Shown here piece after piece: positions 1-5,229 of a stretch of 5,229 bases of DNA; the stretch's first letter is position 1, and each line of letters opens with the position of its first letter. The notes under the pieces are model-generated. The model was not told where the DNA came from. It did no database searches and saw only the letters and a list, made by a program, of their open reading frames with translations. Both the position numbers and the translations under genes were made by a program. Origin of the DNA: Lachnospiraceae bacterium (GTDB taxonomy: Bacteria; Bacillota; Clostridia; Lachnospirales; Lachnospiraceae); NCBI GenBank assembly GCA_003488965.1, contig DNJW01000135.1, forward strand, positions 1 to 5,229. The letters run 5' to 3'.

Positions 1-1
1 C

Positions 2-964
2 TCCACGGACAGGACAAAGGAAATAGCCGCTAAGTATACTGACCGCATTTTTGACTTTGAATGGATAAACGATTTCAGCGCGGCAAGAAATTTTTCCCTG
101 CAGAAGGCATCTAACAACTGGATTTTTATGATAGACTGCGACGAGTGGATTGAATCTATTGATATTGAAGAAATGAATTATTTCCGCAAAAAATGTCCGG
201 ATATTGCAGGCTCTGTTACAAGAAAAAACATTACCAGTTCACCGGATGGCATTGGCGTCTATAACGACCGCACGGAAAGGCTTTTTTCCCGTAAGCACTA
301 TTATTATACCGGAACAATACACGAGCAGCTAACACCCAAGCACAGTAAGGATTTCCAAACTTTGCTATTAGATACTACCATAGGTCATAGCGGTTATCTC
401 CTTACCGAAAAAGGATATATAGAAAAAGCTAAACGGAATCTGGCATTGTTATTCCAGCAAATGGTGGAAAACCCTAACGACCCCTATGTCTATTTTCAGA
501 TTGGAAAATCTTATCAGGCCATAGAAGATTTTCAAAAGGCTGCCCTGTTTTTTGAAAAGGCTCTCAGTTTTGATTTAGATTACTCACTTGCTTATGTCAA
601 TATGTTAGTCACGCAATATGGCGGCGTACTTCTGTTTCTGAAACAGAACGAAAAAGCCTTGGCGGTTTTTCAAAAGGTATATAGCTCTCTTTGCCACTCC
701 GCTGATTTTGTATATGTGATGGGAAGAATTTATCTGGCAAATCATATGTACGAGGAAGCGTTGGATGAATTTCAGAAAGCAACTACTTTTGAATTTTCAA
801 ATGATGCTGGCGTTACCTCTTATTTATCCTATTATGAGATAGGGCGTATTCTTAAAATGGCTGGTGAAACAGAGATGGCTGGCAAATATTTCAGGCTATG
901 CGGAGATTTTGCCCCTGCCCTTGATGAATTACAAAAATTAGAAAAATCCCCCGATTGCAGTTAA
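2..964 (+). CDS. Family 2 glycosyltransferase with C-terminal TPR repeats (5' end outside window)
   Basis: The reading frame is open from the first base and ends at TAA 962-964, giving 320 residues; the true start lies upstream. The methionine at 128 is internal, because the residues before it (STDRTKEIAAKY, then DFSAARNFSLQKA) are the classic GT-A nucleotide-sugar-binding region that follows a D-x-GSTD motif. DCD at about residues 45-47 is the metal-binding DxD motif. GTIHEQL (His about 107) matches the conserved IHEQ segment of this bacterial GT2 group. From about residue 157 to 305 the protein is helical with three to four TPR-like units (e.g. YFQIGKSY..A..FFEKAL and YVMGRIYL..YEEALDEFQKA). 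The sunS-type S-glycosyltransferases share this GT2-plus-TPR layout, so a protein or peptide acceptor is possible, but cell-surface sugar transfer is equally open. The acceptor cannot be read from the sequence. It is probably cytoplasmic, since no membrane segment is seen in the visible part. Confidence 0.85.
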   Translation, partial: STDRTKEIAAKYTDRIFDFEWINDFSAARNFSLQKASNNWIFMIDCDEWIESIDIEEMNYFRKKCPDIAGSVTRKNITSSPDGIGVYNDRTERLFSRKHYYYTGTIHEQLTPKHSKDFQTLLLDTTIGHSGYLLTEKGYIEKAKRNLALLFQQMVENPNDPYVYFQIGKSYQAIEDFQKAALFFEKALSFDLDYSLAYVNMLVTQYGGVLLFLKQNEKALAVFQKVYSSLCHSADFVYVMGRIYLANHMYEEALDEFQKATTFEFSNDAGVTSYLSYYEIGRILKMAGETEMAGKYFRLCGDFAPALDELQKLEKSPDCS

Positions 965-983
965 GTGCAGTCGAGGGATTTTT
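942..983. terminator. Bidirectional intrinsic terminator between convergent genes
   Basis: Two 18-base arms, 942-959 and 966-983, pair around a 6-base loop. There is one A/C mismatch (951/974) and one T-G wobble (955/970). The stem has a GC-rich core and is flanked by five A on the left and five T on the right, so it can terminate transcription from either strand. The left arm covers the last codons of the glycosyltransferase, and its stop codon starts in the loop. The facing minus-strand gene ends at 988, only 5 bases away. Serving both converging genes with one hairpin is a common, economical arrangement. Confidence 0.8.
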
Positions 984-987
984 ATTA

Positions 988-1485
988 TTACACGCCTGCC
1001 AGAAGCATTTCTTCTACTTCAGCAAATTCTTCTTCCGTATAGCCGCAGGATATAATCTGTTCTTTCACAATACCGATTTTAATCATATTTTCAATCGCCT
1101 TGATGCGTCCTTCCCTTCTACCCCTTTCTACCCCCTTTTCCATTCCTTTTCTTATCCCTTTAGCTTCAATATTTTCTGATAAATTACACATAAGCTGTAT
1201 CCTCTCCTCCAATTCCGTTGTCATTATCATACCATAATCTTCTTCTAATATACGCCTCTTCTCTTCCGCTGCCATCCCCGAAAGAACTTTCTCCAGCATG
1301 GAAATCAGCGTATTTCCGGAATCCTTCAGGTTATCTCCCTCCCTGATATTAATAATGACAGCCTTCATTAAATCCGTTCCGTCTGCGCTCTCCTTATTCT
1401 CAAAAACAGTTTTCCTCTCGAGACCGATTTCCTCTATAGAGTCTCCATCTTCCTCATTATCCATACAAATCCAGATGCTTATCAA
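988..1485 (-). pseudogene. Rpn-like / PD-(D/E)XK nuclease-family protein, C-terminal remnant
   Basis: The 165 readable codons match the C-terminal half of the Rpn-like (PDDEXK_2, 'transposase/recombination-promoting nuclease') family, recognised from memory. They begin at the strand motif SIWICMD (residues 3-9), then SMLEKVLSG..EEKRRILEEDYGMIMT (62-89), the hallmark MCNLSENI (99-106), a KG/RG/EG-rich charged helix (109-127) and a short acidic tail. In this family SIWICM follows the nuclease domain, so the catalytic core is absent. The only start for this frame is an implausible TTG at 1485 with no ribosome site. Upstream the frame reads a few unrelated codons and meets TGA at 1501-1503, inside the mobile-element end repeat. 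The best explanation is disruption of a full gene by the adjacent element, with the 5' half to the right of the window. A simple 5' deletion is the alternative. The remnant is unlikely to be functional. Confidence 0.75.
1104..1160. repeat. Purine/pyrimidine-biased degenerate repeat encoding the KG-rich helix
   Basis: The + strand is almost pure C/T here, with repeated CTTTCTACCCCC-like units. On the coding (minus) strand this gives degenerate GGNATNNNGAAAAGGG-type units that encode the KGIRKGMEKGVERGRREG segment of the nuclease remnant. Short in-frame repeats in this tail are typical of the family and vary in number between copies. Confidence 0.5.
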
Positions 1486-1495
1486 AAATCTTGGG

Positions 1496-1559
1496 TTATC
1501 TCAAATCTTTAGGATTCTGCCAGAAAATTAGCGGTATGCATCCAAAAGATTTGAGATAA
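1496..1559. repeat. Left-end inverted repeat (20-bp arms) of the element
   Basis: Arm 1496-1515 (TTATCTCAAATCTTTAGGAT) and arm 1540-1559 are reverse complements at 19 of 20 positions; the single mismatch is 1511 against 1544. They are separated by 24 bases (1516-1539) that show no strong symmetry. The arms are AT-rich and the hairpin is not followed by a T-run on either strand, so a recombinase-binding site is more likely than a terminator. Tyrosine recombinases bind paired inverted half-sites, but the usual core spacing is 6-8 bases. The 24-base gap therefore suggests two separate sites (terminal and subterminal) rather than one simple crossover core. Confidence 0.8.
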
Positions 1560-1565
1560 TAAATC

Positions 1566-2603
1566 TTACTTGAGACAGCAATACTGCAACAGTTCGCTTT
1601 CCTTTCCCTTCCATTTCTTTTCAGGTGCCAAACCGCTTCCCTCATGGCTGACTTTTCTCAAAGCCTCCTCAATCGTCTCACTGTCAGCATAAGCGTAAAT
1701 TCGGACGGTGTCAATGCTTTCATGCCCAAGAAAATCCCGGATGTATGACAGCGGCACCCCTTTTTTATACATTGCCATGGCGATTGAATGGCGGAACATA
1801 TGTGCATGGAGATGTGGCGGAAACAATGGATCAGATTCTTTTGCTGAAGCTGCATATTTTTTCAGCATGATGTCAACATTTGCCGGGGTCATCTGGGTCT
1901 GTCTCCCCTGATGTATTGTATAGAACATGAAAGCGTTTTCAGGGGAATCCCGGTGGTATTCGGAAAGATATGCGTCCAGATGCCTTACGGCATCTTCCAT
2001 GACTGGCACATATCTCACTTTTTTCCCCTTCCCCGTGATTTTTAGCTGGGGCGTACCGTCAGTCCTGATGACATCCGACAGCCGGACATTCAGCAGCTCA
2101 TCAATCCGTGCACCTGTTTCATAAAGGAAGATCATCATAAAACGGTTGCGTCTTCCTATCGCTGTATGGATATCCGGTATGGAGTAGATAAGCTTCAGCT
2201 GGCCTTCCGTAAGGTATTCCACTTTTGGCTTTTTAGTTCCTTTGAACCTGCGGATTTTCTGGGCATCCACATAAAGCGCCGTCAGTTCCATGTCCTCATC
2301 GCTGCAGTATTGCAGAAATGTCCTTATCGCTGCCAGACGGTTGTTCAGTGTGTTGACGGATGCGTGCTTTTCATCCCTCATGTAAATAAGAAAGCCATAA
2401 ATCATTTCACGGCTGAAGCATTTGAACCCCATCCCTGTGAAAGGGATTCCTTTTTCCTCTGTAAGATAAAGCCGCATCTGGTTCAGGGCAGCCTTATAAG
2501 TCCGGATGGTCTTGGGGCTGGCGGCAAGCCTCACCGGAAGGTGGATAGAAAAATAGTCGTGGAGCATCCGGAAGAACAGCATCTCCTTCTCATTCTTCTT
2601 CAT
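1566..2603 (-). CDS. Tyrosine recombinase, third gene of the trio (RitC-like)
   Basis: This is a 345-residue site-specific DNA recombinase that would cut and rejoin DNA through a covalent 3'-phosphotyrosyl link. An N-terminal SAM-like core-binding domain (about 15-105) contains SPKTIRTYKAALNQMRLYL and TLNNRLAAIRTFLQYC. The catalytic domain (about 130-310) has Arg166 in TGARIDEL, the beta-hairpin lysine in GKGKK (192-195), HMFRH giving His268 and Arg271, His294 in LGHES, and nucleophile Tyr303 in RIYAY, nine residues after His294 as in XerC/XerD. About 40 residues follow the tyrosine, a slightly long tail. ATG at 2603 is chosen because GGAGG (2610-2614) sits 6 bases upstream. The start overlaps the end of the preceding recombinase gene by 14 bases, implying translational coupling. 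The stop lies 6 bases from the left-end repeat. Of the three it looks most like an ordinary XerD-type integrase. Confidence 0.93.
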   Translation of the reverse strand: MKKNEKEMLFFRMLHDYFSIHLPVRLAASPKTIRTYKAALNQMRLYLTEEKGIPFTGMGFKCFSREMIYGFLIYMRDEKHASVNTLNNRLAAIRTFLQYCSDEDMELTALYVDAQKIRRFKGTKKPKVEYLTEGQLKLIYSIPDIHTAIGRRNRFMMIFLYETGARIDELLNVRLSDVIRTDGTPQLKITGKGKKVRYVPVMEDAVRHLDAYLSEYHRDSPENAFMFYTIHQGRQTQMTPANVDIMLKKYAASAKESDPLFPPHLHAHMFRHSIAMAMYKKGVPLSYIRDFLGHESIDTVRIYAYADSETIEEALRKVSHEGSGLAPEKKWKGKESELLQYCCLK

Positions 2604-3579
2604 GGCACACCTCCGGCAGGATATCCCTGTTCATGCTGGAAAGCATATTTTCCATGTCCGGGTAGAATTCGGAGACGAGCCGGAGGTAGTAATCAGTCGC
2701 CCTATAATTCATATGCCCCATGTACTCGCTGAGATAGACATACATGGCATTGATGTCTTTCCCCTCCCGCACCCAGGCATTCAGCCTGTCAACCGCAAAA
2801 GTATGGCGGAAGCTGTGGAGGCAGGCGTTTTTTGCATTTTCATCCTTCGACTCCGGCAGGGCGTCCCAGATTTCATGGAACCATTTGTTCAAAGTGCGGT
2901 AGCTGAGCGCATTTCCGTATTTATTGGGAAAAAATGCCGACCTGCCCGGAAGCTTCCTGGAGATGGCGGAATCATACTGTACGCACTGCCCAAGCATTTC
3001 CTCTGACATAAAGATATTCCTGGCCTTCCATCCCTTGCTTTCACGTACCGTGATCCTGCCATCCGCCAGATCGACATCGCTGACAGAAAGGTTGAGCGCT
3101 TCCGATTCCCGTAAGCCGCAGCAGTACATGAGCCTGAAAATCACCGGAACCACATAGTGCTTTGTCGGCGAGTTTTTAACGGCGGGCCTGCATCGGTCCG
3201 CCGACTGGAAAAAAGCAAGTTTTTCCTGCGCAGTATAAATATGCGCAGGGTATTTCAGCTGCTTTCTCCCCACATAGGAGGGAATGACATATGCCGTTTT
3301 CCCGATGCCATTCATATATTTTGCGAGCTGGCGCACTGGGGTCACGTCCCGGGTCAGGGTATTCTGGTGCAGGGACGCATGGTTCCCTATCCATGCGTCG
3401 CACATTGCTTTTGTAACTGTATCCTCATCTGGGAATTCCCTGGCGGCCATATCGTCAAACCTTGCCAGAATAAGGGAGGATTGTCTGTATGGATAGCCGA
3501 TGGAGTGCTTCTGCTCTATGAATTCATGGATGGTATCGGCAAACCTGCTGTGGAAAGATGGTTCATTCATTTCCGTCAC
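2590..3579 (-). CDS. Tyrosine recombinase, second gene of the trio (RitB-like)
   Basis: This is a 329-residue recombinase with intact catalytic residues: Arg157 in CGLRESEAL, Lys182 in RESKGWK, HSFRH giving His255 and Arg258, His289 in MGHM, and Tyr298 in DYYLR, nine residues after His289. The N-terminal region (about 10-95) is the helical core-binding domain, with FIEQKHSIGYPYRQSSLILARFD and an RDVTPVRQLAKYM helix. The HSFRHTFAVDRLNAW..G and YMGHMNYRATDYYLRL segments resemble the middle proteins of recombinase trios, as recalled. The frame can start at GTG 3579 or ATG 3570 (326 aa). The only ribosome-like run, GGGAAGG (3582-3588), is just 2 bases from the GTG but 11 from the ATG, so the ATG is at least as likely. 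Either start overlaps the stop codon of the upstream recombinase (17 or 8 bases), so translation is probably coupled. Confidence 0.92.
   Translation of the reverse strand: MTEMNEPSFHSRFADTIHEFIEQKHSIGYPYRQSSLILARFDDMAAREFPDEDTVTKAMCDAWIGNHASLHQNTLTRDVTPVRQLAKYMNGIGKTAYVIPSYVGRKQLKYPAHIYTAQEKLAFFQSADRCRPAVKNSPTKHYVVPVIFRLMYCCGLRESEALNLSVSDVDLADGRITVRESKGWKARNIFMSEEMLGQCVQYDSAISRKLPGRSAFFPNKYGNALSYRTLNKWFHEIWDALPESKDENAKNACLHSFRHTFAVDRLNAWVREGKDINAMYVYLSEYMGHMNYRATDYYLRLVSEFYPDMENMLSSMNRDILPEVCHEEE
2610..2614 (-). promoter_or_regulatory. Ribosome binding site of the third recombinase
   Basis: GGAGG on the minus strand, 6 bases before ATG 2603, lies inside the coding sequence of the preceding recombinase. 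It is the strongest internal ribosome site in the operon, so this protein may be made partly independently of the upstream genes. Confidence 0.8.
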
Positions 3580-5146
3580 CGCCTTCCCATGACTTTACGC
3601 CGATTCCATCAAGCCCGAGGGCGCATTCCCGCAGCATTGATTCCTCCATGGGGATATAAGGCTTGTCTGCTTCCTTTGAAGCATGTCCAAGGGTATCGGT
3701 GATGACCTGGTGCGGGACTTCATCCAGCAAAAGGCGGTTTGCCAGTGTACGGCGGTAAAGGTGCATCCCCCGCTGGCTGCCGTTCTTCCGTTTTATTCCG
3801 GATTTTTTGACAAACCGGTTAGATACCTCATAAATCCGGGTTATCCTGGTAAATGGGGCCTGGGCGCGCAGGAAAATGAAGGGATACCCATCATCCGCTT
3901 TTGGGCGTTCATCCCGTATATATTCATATATCGCATTGCCCACTTCCGGCAGGAGCGGAAGGACGACAGGTTCCCCGGTCTTCTGCTGGTTGAGCCGTAT
4001 CTTCTCCCCTTCCCAGTCAATCTGTGAGAATTTCAGGCTGCAGATGTCGCATGACCGCAGCCCAAGCTCCCTTGCCAGGAGAATGATTGCAGCATTGCGC
4101 TTTGTACATCCCTCAAGGGCCTCATAAAACTTTTCGTCTTCCTTTTCCGGTATATAGCACGGCGTGTTCCCATGATGGCGGAAAGGAGGCATTACCATCT
4201 CCGCCCGGTTTACTTCCAGCATTCCCTGTTCATATAGATACTGCAGGGTCAGCCGGACGAGAGTAGTTGGGCTGTCCATGCATTTGCAGATACCCGCAAA
4301 GCCTTTCAGGATACCGCCGACACCGGACGCAGAAAGGTGGTACAATTCCTCGGCCGAACGGACACCGGAAAATCTTATCATGTTCCTGAATATATAGTCC
4401 CTTCCCTGTATCGTCCTTTCTGCATAATTGTTTTCCCGCAAAAACGAGAGGTACTGCTGGCGGATGTCTTCGAGTTCTGGGCTTTCTAATGGCTGAACCG
4501 GTTTCCTTGGTGAGCGCTTCCATTGAAACTGCCCGGTTTCAGCTATCTCTGCCAGGATAAGTGCCGCTTTCCTGTGCATGTAATATTTTGTTTCCGACAA
4601 GGAACCACTGCCAGATTTTTCATCCAGTTCCCCTAAGTACCGTTTCAGTGTTTCCGGATTATAGTTCATGGATGAATTACGACGGAAACAATAAGTCCGG
4701 ATGTCGCGCCATGAATGCCAGTACTGCCCCTGGCCGTTATGGGATGTCCCCTGTCGTTCGATCATGCCGGCAGCATAGACAATTAAAAAACTTATATCTA
4801 CTGGTCCGGAGATTGGATACGCCAAAGAAGACAGCAGGATGCAGGTTTCCTCATATGTTGGGAAGGGTGGTTCATTGTAAAAGCTGCCGTCTTTGTTTAT
4901 GGCGTGTGTGCCGGCAATCAGGTCCACCGCTTTTACGGCTTGGGATCTGTTAAAATATACAGCCGGGGTTTTTGCGCCTTTAAGGAAAATGTCATACAAT
5001 TCCTGGCAGGGCGAATCAAAACCGCCTTCTTCTGCAGCCTTAAACAGTGCAGAAAAATAGATGCCCTGGCATCGTACTGTTGATTCAGCATGTTTCTCGC
5101 TCCACAGTGCCAGGGCTTTTGAAATAATGTCTTGGATGTTGCTCAT
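3563..5146 (-). CDS. Large tyrosine recombinase, first gene of the trio (RitA-like)
   Basis: This is a 527-residue recombinase, longer than the usual 300-400. Residues 1 to about 220 form an extra N-terminal region that I cannot assign to a domain. Its second half contains HSWRDIRTYCF and KYYMHRKAALILAEIAETGQFQW, a pattern I recall from other Firmicute integrases. A core-binding domain follows (about 222-315: YLSFLRENNYAERTIQGRDYIFRNMIRF), then the catalytic domain (about 330-510) with Arg364 in LGLRSCDI, Lys389 in QQKTGEP, HLYRR giving His462 and Arg465, His488 in LGHAS, and Tyr497, nine residues after His488. The residue after the second arginine is Arg466 where many family members have His. 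That position is not catalytic. ATG 5146 has AGGAG 8 bases upstream and is the first gene after the promoter. As first gene of the operon it sets expression for the other two. Confidence 0.93.
   Translation of the reverse strand: MSNIQDIISKALALWSEKHAESTVRCQGIYFSALFKAAEEGGFDSPCQELYDIFLKGAKTPAVYFNRSQAVKAVDLIAGTHAINKDGSFYNEPPFPTYEETCILLSSLAYPISGPVDISFLIVYAAGMIERQGTSHNGQGQYWHSWRDIRTYCFRRNSSMNYNPETLKRYLGELDEKSGSGSLSETKYYMHRKAALILAEIAETGQFQWKRSPRKPVQPLESPELEDIRQQYLSFLRENNYAERTIQGRDYIFRNMIRFSGVRSAEELYHLSASGVGGILKGFAGICKCMDSPTTLVRLTLQYLYEQGMLEVNRAEMVMPPFRHHGNTPCYIPEKEDEKFYEALEGCTKRNAAIILLARELGLRSCDICSLKFSQIDWEGEKIRLNQQKTGEPVVLPLLPEVGNAIYEYIRDERPKADDGYPFIFLRAQAPFTRITRIYEVSNRFVKKSGIKRKNGSQRGMHLYRRTLANRLLLDEVPHQVITDTLGHASKEADKPYIPMEESMLRECALGLDGIGVKSWEGGDGNE
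3582..3588 (-). promoter_or_regulatory. Weakly placed ribosome binding site of the second recombinase
   Basis: GGGAAGG on the minus strand lies 2 bases before GTG 3579 and 11 bases before ATG 3570, so neither candidate start has ideal spacing. This leaves the start ambiguous and suggests the gene depends on ribosomes finishing the upstream gene, whose TGA is at 3563-3565. Confidence 0.5.
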
Positions 5147-5154
5147 TTTTTGTT

Positions 5155-5159
5155 CTCCT
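5155..5159 (-). promoter_or_regulatory. Ribosome binding site of the first recombinase
   Basis: AGGAG on the minus strand lies 8 bases before ATG 5146, within GAGGAGAAC. The standard spacing supports this start for the 527-residue protein. Confidence 0.8.
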
Positions 5160-5197
5160 CTCTTACAATAAGGTTGATTTTTTTCAGTTACCCTTTT

Positions 5198-5225
5198 ATT
5201 ATAAGAGAGAGAAAGGTTATCTCAA
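5198..5225 (-). promoter_or_regulatory. Sigma-A-type promoter of the recombinase operon
   Basis: Minus strand: a -35 box TTGAGA (5225-5220; 5 of 6 consensus) and a perfect -10 box TATAAT (5203-5198) are separated by 16 bases. Transcription would start near 5191, leaving a leader of about 45 bases before the first recombinase, with no clear hairpin. The -35 box is part of the element's end repeat (5215-5229), so a recombinase bound to the end would compete with RNA polymerase. The position and box quality are seen directly; the autoregulation is inferred. Confidence 0.75.
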
Positions 5226-5229
5226 ATTT
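5215..5229. repeat. Right-end copy of the element's terminal repeat (cut by window edge)
   Basis: GGTTATCTCAAAT at 5215-5227 is identical to 1494-1506, the outer arm of the left repeat, in the same orientation, 3721 bases apart. Its core TTATCTCAAAT is also the reverse complement of the left inner arm. The window ends here, so the partner arm that would complete a hairpin like the one at the left end, and the host junction, cannot be seen. Confidence 0.75.

Larger units (their letters stand above)
1494..5229 (-). mobile_element. Recombinase-in-trio (RIT)-like element, right terminus probably just outside window
   Basis: Three overlapping minus-strand tyrosine recombinase genes fill nearly all of this segment. 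They start 68 bases inside the right-hand repeat, and the last gene stops 6 bases before the left-hand repeat. Related end sequences bound the block: the hairpin repeat at 1496-1559 and the copy at 5215-5229. The interior is visibly richer in GC than the flanking glycosyltransferase and nuclease genes. On the left, the host nuclease gene is truncated exactly next to the repeat. Three dissimilar, catalytically complete recombinases in one coupled operon with repeated ends is the defining layout of RIT elements. Tn554-type transposons are a distant relative but normally have two recombinases plus a small TnpC and carry resistance genes. No cargo is seen here. The exact left boundary (about 1486-1496) and the right boundary are not fixed by this window. 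Confidence 0.78.

Noticed and set aside
955..1179. 74-codon + strand frame rich in Phe/Tyr/Ser
   Set aside because: It overlaps the terminator and runs antisense to the nuclease remnant; its composition reflects the C/T-rich strand of the KG repeat.
1496..1559. Hairpin considered as a transcription terminator for the trio operon
   Set aside because: The stem is AT-rich, the loop is long and no T-run follows on the minus strand. Its relation to the right-end repeat points to an element end. Weak termination is not excluded.
1496..1559. Integron attC-like site
   Set aside because: No RYYYAAC/GTTRRRY core pair is seen, there is no cassette array, and the recombinases lack the layout of an integron IntI with its cassettes.
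1566..1576. A further TTGAGA (1570-1575) near the left inner arm, considered as an extra repeat copy
   Set aside because: Only six bases match and they fall within the last codons of the third recombinase; this is too short to count.
2166..2732. 188-codon open frame on the + strand
   Set aside because: It lies opposite two recombinase genes whose domains and catalytic residues are clear; it has no recognisable domain and is a shadow of the GC-richer coding strand.
3157..3702. 181-codon open frame on the + strand
   Set aside because: It lies wholly antisense to the first and second recombinase genes, with no family features; it is a frame shadow.
1494..5229. Tn554-type transposon
   Set aside because: Tn554 has TnpA and TnpB recombinases plus a small TnpC and resistance cargo. 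Here there are three full recombinases and no cargo, so the RIT-type layout fits better, although the families are distantly related.

Overview
The window looks like chromosomal DNA of a Clostridia-type Firmicute, most likely a Lachnospiraceae-like gut anaerobe. This is inferred from the strong GGAGG-type ribosome sites, the TPR-tailed family 2 glycosyltransferase, and an Rpn/PD-(D/E)XK-type protein with the KG-rich tail common in that group. No species can be named from the sequence alone.

Left flank (1-1495), fairly AT-rich: the 3' part of a glycosyltransferase gene on the + strand ends at 964. It runs straight into a bidirectional hairpin terminator (942-983). Facing it on the minus strand is the C-terminal part of an Rpn-like (PDDEXK_2 / 'transposase-nuclease') gene. 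Its N-terminal nuclease half is missing, and the remnant begins just beside the end of a mobile element.

Mobile element (about 1494 to the window end and probably slightly beyond): three tyrosine recombinase genes lie head to tail on the minus strand, in the order 527 aa, 329 aa, 345 aa. Adjacent genes overlap by 8-17 and 14 bases, so they form one translationally coupled operon. All three keep the full catalytic set R, K, HxxR, H and Y. No passenger gene is present. This is the layout of the 'recombinase in trio' (RIT) class, and the three genes are called RitA-, RitB- and RitC-like here on that basis. The left end carries a 20-bp inverted repeat (19/20 matching, 24-base loop). A related copy, 13 bases identical to the outer arm, lies at the right edge of the window. 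The operon promoter (TTGAGA, 16 bp, TATAAT) takes its -35 box from that right-end repeat, which suggests the recombinases may control their own transcription when they bind the ends. GC content is visibly higher inside the element (57-60% in two hand-counted lines) than in the glycosyltransferase (40% in one line).

Reading: a compact RIT-like element, composed almost only of its own recombination machinery, landed in an Rpn-like gene in the same orientation as that gene. The missing 5' half of the gene should lie just to the right of the window.
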